Assembly: GCA_016938425.1 (NCBI GenBank)
Contig: JAFGUR010000273.1
Location: 1 to 8,843 of the forward strand
Reading direction: 5' to 3'
Source of the DNA: Fusobacteriaceae bacterium
Lineage (GTDB): Bacteria; Fusobacteriota; Fusobacteriia; Fusobacteriales; Fusobacteriaceae
Length of the DNA stretch: 8,843 nt
Shown: in pieces, positions 6,049-8,843 of the stretch
How the letters are laid out: every line of letters starts with the position of its first letter
Numbering within the stretch: position 1 is the first letter of the stretch
Notes under the pieces: generated by a model
Databases searched by the model: none
What the model was told of the DNA's origin: nothing
Seen by the model: the letters and a program-made list of their open reading frames with translations, nothing else
Position numbers and translations under genes: made by a program

Positions 6049-6549
6049 ATGGGGTTATTTGATTTTTTTAAAAAGAAAAAAGTAGAGGACGAATTATTTG
6101 TAATAGCATCACCTTTGAATGGAACTATTATCCCTATAGAGGAGATACCCGATGAAGCATTCGCAACAAAAATCATAGGAGATGGTGTTGGAATTGATCC
6201 AACAGGAGATACAATATATGCTCCATGTGATGCTGATGATATTAGTATTTTTGATACTAATCACGCAATATCATTTGAAACTTCAAACGGATTAGAGCTA
6301 ATAGTTCACTTTGGAATTGATACAGTAAAATTAGAAGGAAAAGGATTTACAAGATTAGTAGAAGATGGTGCAAGCGTTAAAAAAGGTGACGCTTTAATCA
6401 AATTTGATTTAGCTTATGTAAAAGCTAATGCAAAATCTCATAAAACTCCTGTAATTATTTCTAATATGGATGTTGTAGAAGAGCTAGTAAGATCTTCTGG
6501 AACAATAAAAGCTGGAGAACCTTTAATGAAAGTTAAAGTAAAAAAATAA
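6049..6549 (+). CDS. crr: PTS glucose-type EIIA component
   Basis: Soluble phosphocarrier that accepts phosphate from HPr and passes it to the IIB domain of sugar permeases. The protein is 166 residues, close to E. coli EIIA-Glc (169). The active-site histidine is His87 in LIVHFGIDTVKLEGKGF, and the paired histidine is His72 in TNHAISFE. The N-terminus MGLFDFFKKKK is a short amphipathic, lysine-rich stretch like the membrane-anchoring tail of the E. coli protein. The glycine-rich beta segments (GDGVGIDPTGDTIYAPCD) match the family. The Shine-Dalgarno AGAGAGGA (6033-6040) lies 8 bases before ATG. It is a stand-alone EIIA in an operon with ptsI, so it probably serves IIBC permeases encoded elsewhere. 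In enteric bacteria EIIA-Glc also regulates metabolism; nothing here shows that role. Confidence 0.95.
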   Translation: MGLFDFFKKKKVEDELFVIASPLNGTIIPIEEIPDEAFATKIIGDGVGIDPTGDTIYAPCDADDISIFDTNHAISFETSNGLELIVHFGIDTVKLEGKGFTRLVEDGASVKKGDALIKFDLAYVKANAKSHKTPVIISNMDVVEELVRSSGTIKAGEPLMKVKVKK

Positions 6550-6563
6550 TTTTTTTAAATATT

Positions 6564-6591
6564 AAGAAAGGTAGCTCTGCTACCTTTCTTT
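6564..6591 (+). terminator. Terminator 1 after crr
   Basis: Perfect 12-bp stem AAGAAAGGTAGC / GCTACCTTTCTT with a 3-base TCT loop. The T-tail is short and interrupted (CTTTCTTTC), so it may be leaky. Confidence 0.7.
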
Positions 6592-6630
6592 CAACACTTG
6601 TTTCTATAATATTTATAATTTCTTATAAAT

Positions 6631-6672
6631 ATAAAAAAAGCTATATTCTCAAAGGAATATAGCTTTTTTTAT
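6631..6672. terminator. Terminator 2, strong and bidirectional
   Basis: An 18-bp perfect stem, core AAAAAAAGCTATATTC (6633-6648) with GAATATAGC plus seven T (6655-6670) and a 6-base loop. The T-run on each strand lets it stop the ptsI-crr transcript and any minus-strand transcript coming from the queH side. Confidence 0.8.
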
Positions 6673-7185
6673 TTTTCACTCAATAAATTTTATACTTGAT
6701 ACCACTTTTATAGGGTCTACTAATTAGAAGTAATTTAACCCCTTGGGCGTCTGCCAACTATCACCTTTGGCTCCGCATAAAATAATCTAAGTCCTAAAAG
6801 AGAAAATTATCTAATATTCTAAGAGCTAAAGCTCTAAAAATATCTAAACCCGACCAGTAAGAGCTGTTGGACACCTTATAAAACAAATAGTTAATTTCTA
6901 ATTTAAAATATAAGGAATTTCCTAAGGGATAAAGCTCTTTACAGTCGCAAAAAACGTCCCACGTTTACGAGACTTTTGGAAGAAGTTTTAGAATAATCTT
7001 ATGCAGAGCAAGTGGAGTCCAAGGTTTGGATGTTTGATTTTTAAGGTTTTTTGTTAAAAACTGTTTTTTTATTAAAAATAATGTTGAAATCTTTTAAAAT
7101 CAGTGGTTTTGTATTTTTCAGTAAGCCTCTAATTACTTATACCTCTAAAAAAATTGATTTTACTATGTTTGGTTATACCTAGTAG
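6673..7185. other. Gene-free stretch between crr terminators and queH
   Basis: About 510 bases with no convincing protein gene on either strand: frames are short and lack ribosome binding sites. The middle (6765-7015) is less AT-rich than the flanks and forms the foldback described separately. If the queH operon has no terminator right after its stop codon, and I see none, this stretch would be a long 3' untranslated region ending at the hairpin at 6631-6672. Confidence 0.6.
6770..7009. repeat. Imperfect foldback with internal hairpins, possible structured RNA or small foldback element
   Basis: Nested complementary pieces share a centre near 6895. Outermost: 6770-6790 against 6988-7009 (18 identities over about 22 positions). 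Middle: CGAC (6851-6854) with GTCG (6944-6947), GTAA (6857-6860) with TTAC (6939-6942), and AGAGCT (6860-6865) with AGCTCT (6933-6938). Innermost: CCTTATA (6874-6880) with TATAAGG (6909-6915). Each arm also has its own hairpin: AGAGCT-AA-AGCTCT (6822-6835) and AAACGT-CCC-ACGTTT (6952-6966). In the outer helix, two of the mismatches become G-U wobble pairs if the minus strand is transcribed, which favours an RNA read in the queH direction. I do not recognise a known RNA family; a foldback element repeated in the genome is the main alternative. Confidence 0.5.
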
Positions 7186-7806
7186 TCAATAATTCTTTGA
7201 ATTTTTTAGGCTTTCAGCATAGGAAAAAGAACAACCACAAAAATTTTGTCTGTATAAATTAAATTCTTTACTTAACTTAACAGAATTTTGATAACCACCC
7301 TTCTTTTTAAAATCGCTATAAAGCCAAGGTATCCCAACTTCTTTAGCATAAAATTCACCTATTTCATTAATCTTTTGAGTATCTTTCATTGGTGAAATTG
7401 TCAAACTGCTTGTAAAATAATCAGCATTAAGCTCTTTTGCTTTAAAAGCTGTATTTTTTAATCTTAAATCAAAACATCTTAAACATCTTTCAGAACCTTC
7501 ACCACTTTTTTCAAAACCTTTAATACTTTCAAGAAAATCTTTAGGTATAAATTCTCCCTTAATCAATTTTGCTGTTATTTGAGCTTCTTCAATAAACCTT
7601 TTTTGTTCCTCATATCTTTTTTCAAATTCTCCAGGTAAATTAATGTTTGGATTGTAAAAATAAACAGTAATTTCAAAAATTTTATCTAAAAGTTTCAACA
7701 CATGAGAATTACATGGTGCACAGCAAGAATGTATTAATAATGTTTTTTTTTGACCGTTAAATGAAGAGATTAATTCTTCCATTTTTTTATTAAAATCTAA
7801 TTTCAT
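7186..7806 (-). CDS. queH: Epoxyqueuosine reductase QueH
   Basis: Catalyses the last step of queuosine synthesis, reducing epoxyqueuosine in the wobble position of certain tRNAs. QueH is the non-cobalamin alternative to QueG. The 206-residue protein has the family's cysteine pattern: IHSCCAPCNSH near residues 25-35 (adjacent Cys pair), ERCLRCFDLRL (a CxxC-type pair) and FCGCSFS near the C-terminus. These cysteines ligate a metal and an iron-sulfur cluster in the family. NPNINLPGEFEKRYEEQ and TSSLTISPMKD are further family stretches. ATG 7804-7806 lies 2 bases after the stop codon of the upstream lipoprotein gene, with AAGGA overlapping that gene's end, so translation is likely coupled. The other queuosine genes are not in this window; salvage of precursors or genes elsewhere would supply the substrate. 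Confidence 0.93.
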   Translation of the reverse strand: MKLDFNKKMEELISSFNGQKKTLLIHSCCAPCNSHVLKLLDKIFEITVYFYNPNINLPGEFEKRYEEQKRFIEEAQITAKLIKGEFIPKDFLESIKGFEKSGEGSERCLRCFDLRLKNTAFKAKELNADYFTSSLTISPMKDTQKINEIGEFYAKEVGIPWLYSDFKKKGGYQNSVKLSKEFNLYRQNFCGCSFSYAESLKNSKNY

Positions 7807-7808
7807 TT

Positions 7809-8399
7809 CTATTCCTTATCTAAAATGCTGTCCCATTCGCTAATTTTATCTTTATATTTTTCTAATAAAGGTTTTGTATTCCCAATAATTTCTATTTTTT
7901 CAATTTTATCTCCAATTTCTATATTTTTTACAATTTTCATATCTTTATCTGTAGAAATAACTTCTCCAAATATTGTATGAATAGAATTCAATTGAGTTGC
8001 AGATCTTAATGTTATAAAAAATTGAGAACCATTTGTATTTTCTCCACTATTAGCCATTGCAAGCATTCCTTCGTCATAAAAGTTTAACCATTTAATTGCA
8101 AATTCATCCTCAAATTTATATCCAGGTCCACCTGTTCCATCTCCTTTAGGATCTCCACCTTGAATTACAAAATTAGAAACAACCCTATGGAAAGTAAGTC
8201 CATTATAAAACCCTTTTTCACTTAAATTTATAAAATTTGCAACGGCAATTGGAGCGGCTTCAGGATATAAATATACATTAATTATTCCTTTATTCGTGTA
8301 TATTTTTGCTCTAATATCATTGTCAGAATTTTTCTTTTTTTCAGTAGAAGTACATGCAACTAATAATAAAGTAAATAAAATTAATATAATTTTTTTCAT
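7809..8399 (-). CDS. Cyclophilin-type peptidyl-prolyl isomerase lipoprotein
   Basis: Speeds cis-trans isomerisation at proline bonds and so aids folding of exported proteins. The 196-residue protein starts with a lipoprotein signal peptide whose lipobox LLVAC places the lipid-modified Cys at residue 16, followed by a lysine-rich linker. The catalytic domain spans about 28-175: FHRVV (catalytic Arg), VIQGGDPKGDGTGGPGY, MANSGENTNGSQFFIT and HTIFGEV. The tryptophan that often precedes the last motif and contacts cyclosporin in human cyclophilin A is replaced (TQLNSIHTIF), common among bacterial cyclophilins. The Shine-Dalgarno AAGGAG (8405-8410) is 5 bases before ATG 8397-8399. queH follows after 2 bases. 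The protein probably faces the periplasm, anchored to a membrane. Confidence 0.93.
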   Translation of the reverse strand: MKKIILILFTLLLVACTSTEKKKNSDNDIRAKIYTNKGIINVYLYPEAAPIAVANFINLSEKGFYNGLTFHRVVSNFVIQGGDPKGDGTGGPGYKFEDEFAIKWLNFYDEGMLAMANSGENTNGSQFFITLRSATQLNSIHTIFGEVISTDKDMKIVKNIEIGDKIEKIEIIGNTKPLLEKYKDKISEWDSILDKE

Positions 8400-8432
8400 T
8401 GTCTCTCCTTATGATTTATATGTTTGTTACTC

Positions 8433-8461
8433 ATTATACTATAATTTTTTTGAAAATTAAA
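8433..8461 (-). promoter_or_regulatory. Promoter of the PPIase-queH operon
   Basis: On the minus strand a perfect TATAAT (8433-8438) is preceded, with a 17-base spacer, by a weak -35 TTTAAT (8456-8461). Confidence 0.5.
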
Positions 8462-8478
8462 GCGTTTTAGTATATAAT
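8450..8478 (+). promoter_or_regulatory. Promoter of the right-edge lipoprotein gene
   Basis: TTGAAA (8450-8455), a 17-base spacer and TATAAT (8473-8478), 30 bases before the ATG. It overlaps the divergent promoter of the PPIase-queH operon, so the two may compete or share a regulator. Confidence 0.7.
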
Positions 8479-8509
8479 ACAAAAAAACAAAAAAATAAAA
8501 GGAGTTACT

Positions 8510-8843
8510 ATGAGAAAATTATCTTCAATACTATTATGCCTTTCAATTTTATTTTTTATTTCATGTTCTAATTCAAAAGTTAGAACAACCAACTTTTCAT
8601 CACAGTATAATGTAGACCCTAATAGCTCGGACAAGGAAGTTAAATTATCTGATTTGAAAGAAAGTATTAGTAAAGTTAGAATAAAAAACATAAATTATTA
8701 CTATAGCAATAAAGACAGCTTTTTTAAAGATAATGGATATATTTATTATTTAAATCCATATGTGGTAGAAGAAACTGGAATTGGTACTGGATTAAACATA
8801 AATTTCTTTGCAAAAGTAATTACAGACAAAGAGAATTTTTTTA
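8510..8843 (+). CDS. Putative lipoprotein, N-terminal part, cut by window edge
   Basis: Starts at ATG 8510-8512 behind AAAAGGAG (8497-8504) at 5-base spacing and remains open to the window end, giving 111 residues. The N-terminus MRKLSSILLCLSILFFISC is a typical lipoprotein signal peptide; Cys19 would carry the lipid. After it comes a polar, Ser/Asn/Lys-rich linker (about 20-50), then a mixed stretch rich in Tyr and Asn (NINYYYSNKD, GYIYYLNPYV). I do not recognise a family in the visible part. It has its own strong promoter divergent from the PPIase lipoprotein. That the product is an exported lipoprotein is well supported; its function is not known. Confidence 0.8.
   Translation, partial: MRKLSSILLCLSILFFISCSNSKVRTTNFSSQYNVDPNSSDKEVKLSDLKESISKVRIKNINYYYSNKDSFFKDNGYIYYLNPYVVEETGIGTGLNINFFAKVITDKENFF

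Noticed and set aside
7001..7057. Short plus-strand frame starting ATG 7001 (MQSKWSPRFGCLIFK)
   Set aside because: It starts inside the foldback arm, has no Shine-Dalgarno sequence, and is better explained by the repeat structure.
6673..7185. tmRNA, RNase P RNA, SRP RNA or a tRNA in the gene-free stretch
   Set aside because: None of the conserved core sequences of these RNAs, and no cloverleaf with CCA-type end, could be found on either strand.
8467..8691. Minus-strand 74-codon frame at the right edge
   Set aside because: It is antisense to the lipoprotein gene at 8510, which has a promoter, ribosome binding site and signal peptide.
1..8843. CRISPR array, prophage or integrative element
   Set aside because: There are no regularly spaced repeats, no phage structural genes and no paired attachment sites. 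The transposase-like gene has no visible terminal repeats or partner genes.

Overview
This AT-rich, low-GC window has compact intergenic spaces, strong AAGGAG-type ribosome binding sites and lipoproteins with short lipoboxes. It carries Enzyme I followed by a glucose-type EIIA, plus queH. This fits a member of the Fusobacteriota, most likely Fusobacterium. The genus is inferred from overall character and was not tested by a search.

Left part (1-2204). A minus-strand pair encodes a CadC/SmtB-like metal-sensing ArsR repressor and, overlapping it by 14 bases, a CHR (chromate-type) transporter that runs off the left edge. Divergent from them is a very compact plus-strand unit (about 920-1060): promoter, ribosome binding site, 18-codon reading frame with an unusually GC-rich and C-rich segment, and an intrinsic terminator. 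It may be a small RNA, a tiny peptide gene or both. Next comes a minus-strand ATP-grasp enzyme gene broken by three frameshifts.

Middle (2205-4309). A small plus-strand gene, possibly of the NifX/FeMo-cofactor-binding fold, ends in a perfect 15-bp hairpin terminator. Convergent to it is an intact minus-strand gene for a Mu/TnsB-like transposase whose second and third catalytic acidic residues appear to be asparagine. It has a near-consensus promoter. The 330 bases between it and ptsI hold that promoter, two candidate ptsI promoters, and an unusual leader in which a perfect 9-bp hairpin lies between a strong Shine-Dalgarno sequence and the ptsI start codon.

Right part (4310-8843). ptsI and crr form a PTS phosphorelay operon without ptsH between them, followed by two terminator hairpins. 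A gene-free stretch (6673-7185) contains a roughly 240-bp imperfect foldback with internal hairpins, which looks like a structured RNA or a small foldback element. The minus-strand operon PPIase lipoprotein-queH follows. Its promoter overlaps a divergent promoter for a plus-strand lipoprotein gene that is cut by the right edge.

The most interesting unexplained signals are the small unit at 920-1060, its 12-nt complementarity to the ptsI ribosome binding site, the hairpin-bridged ptsI start, the catalytically degenerate transposase and the foldback at 6770-7009.
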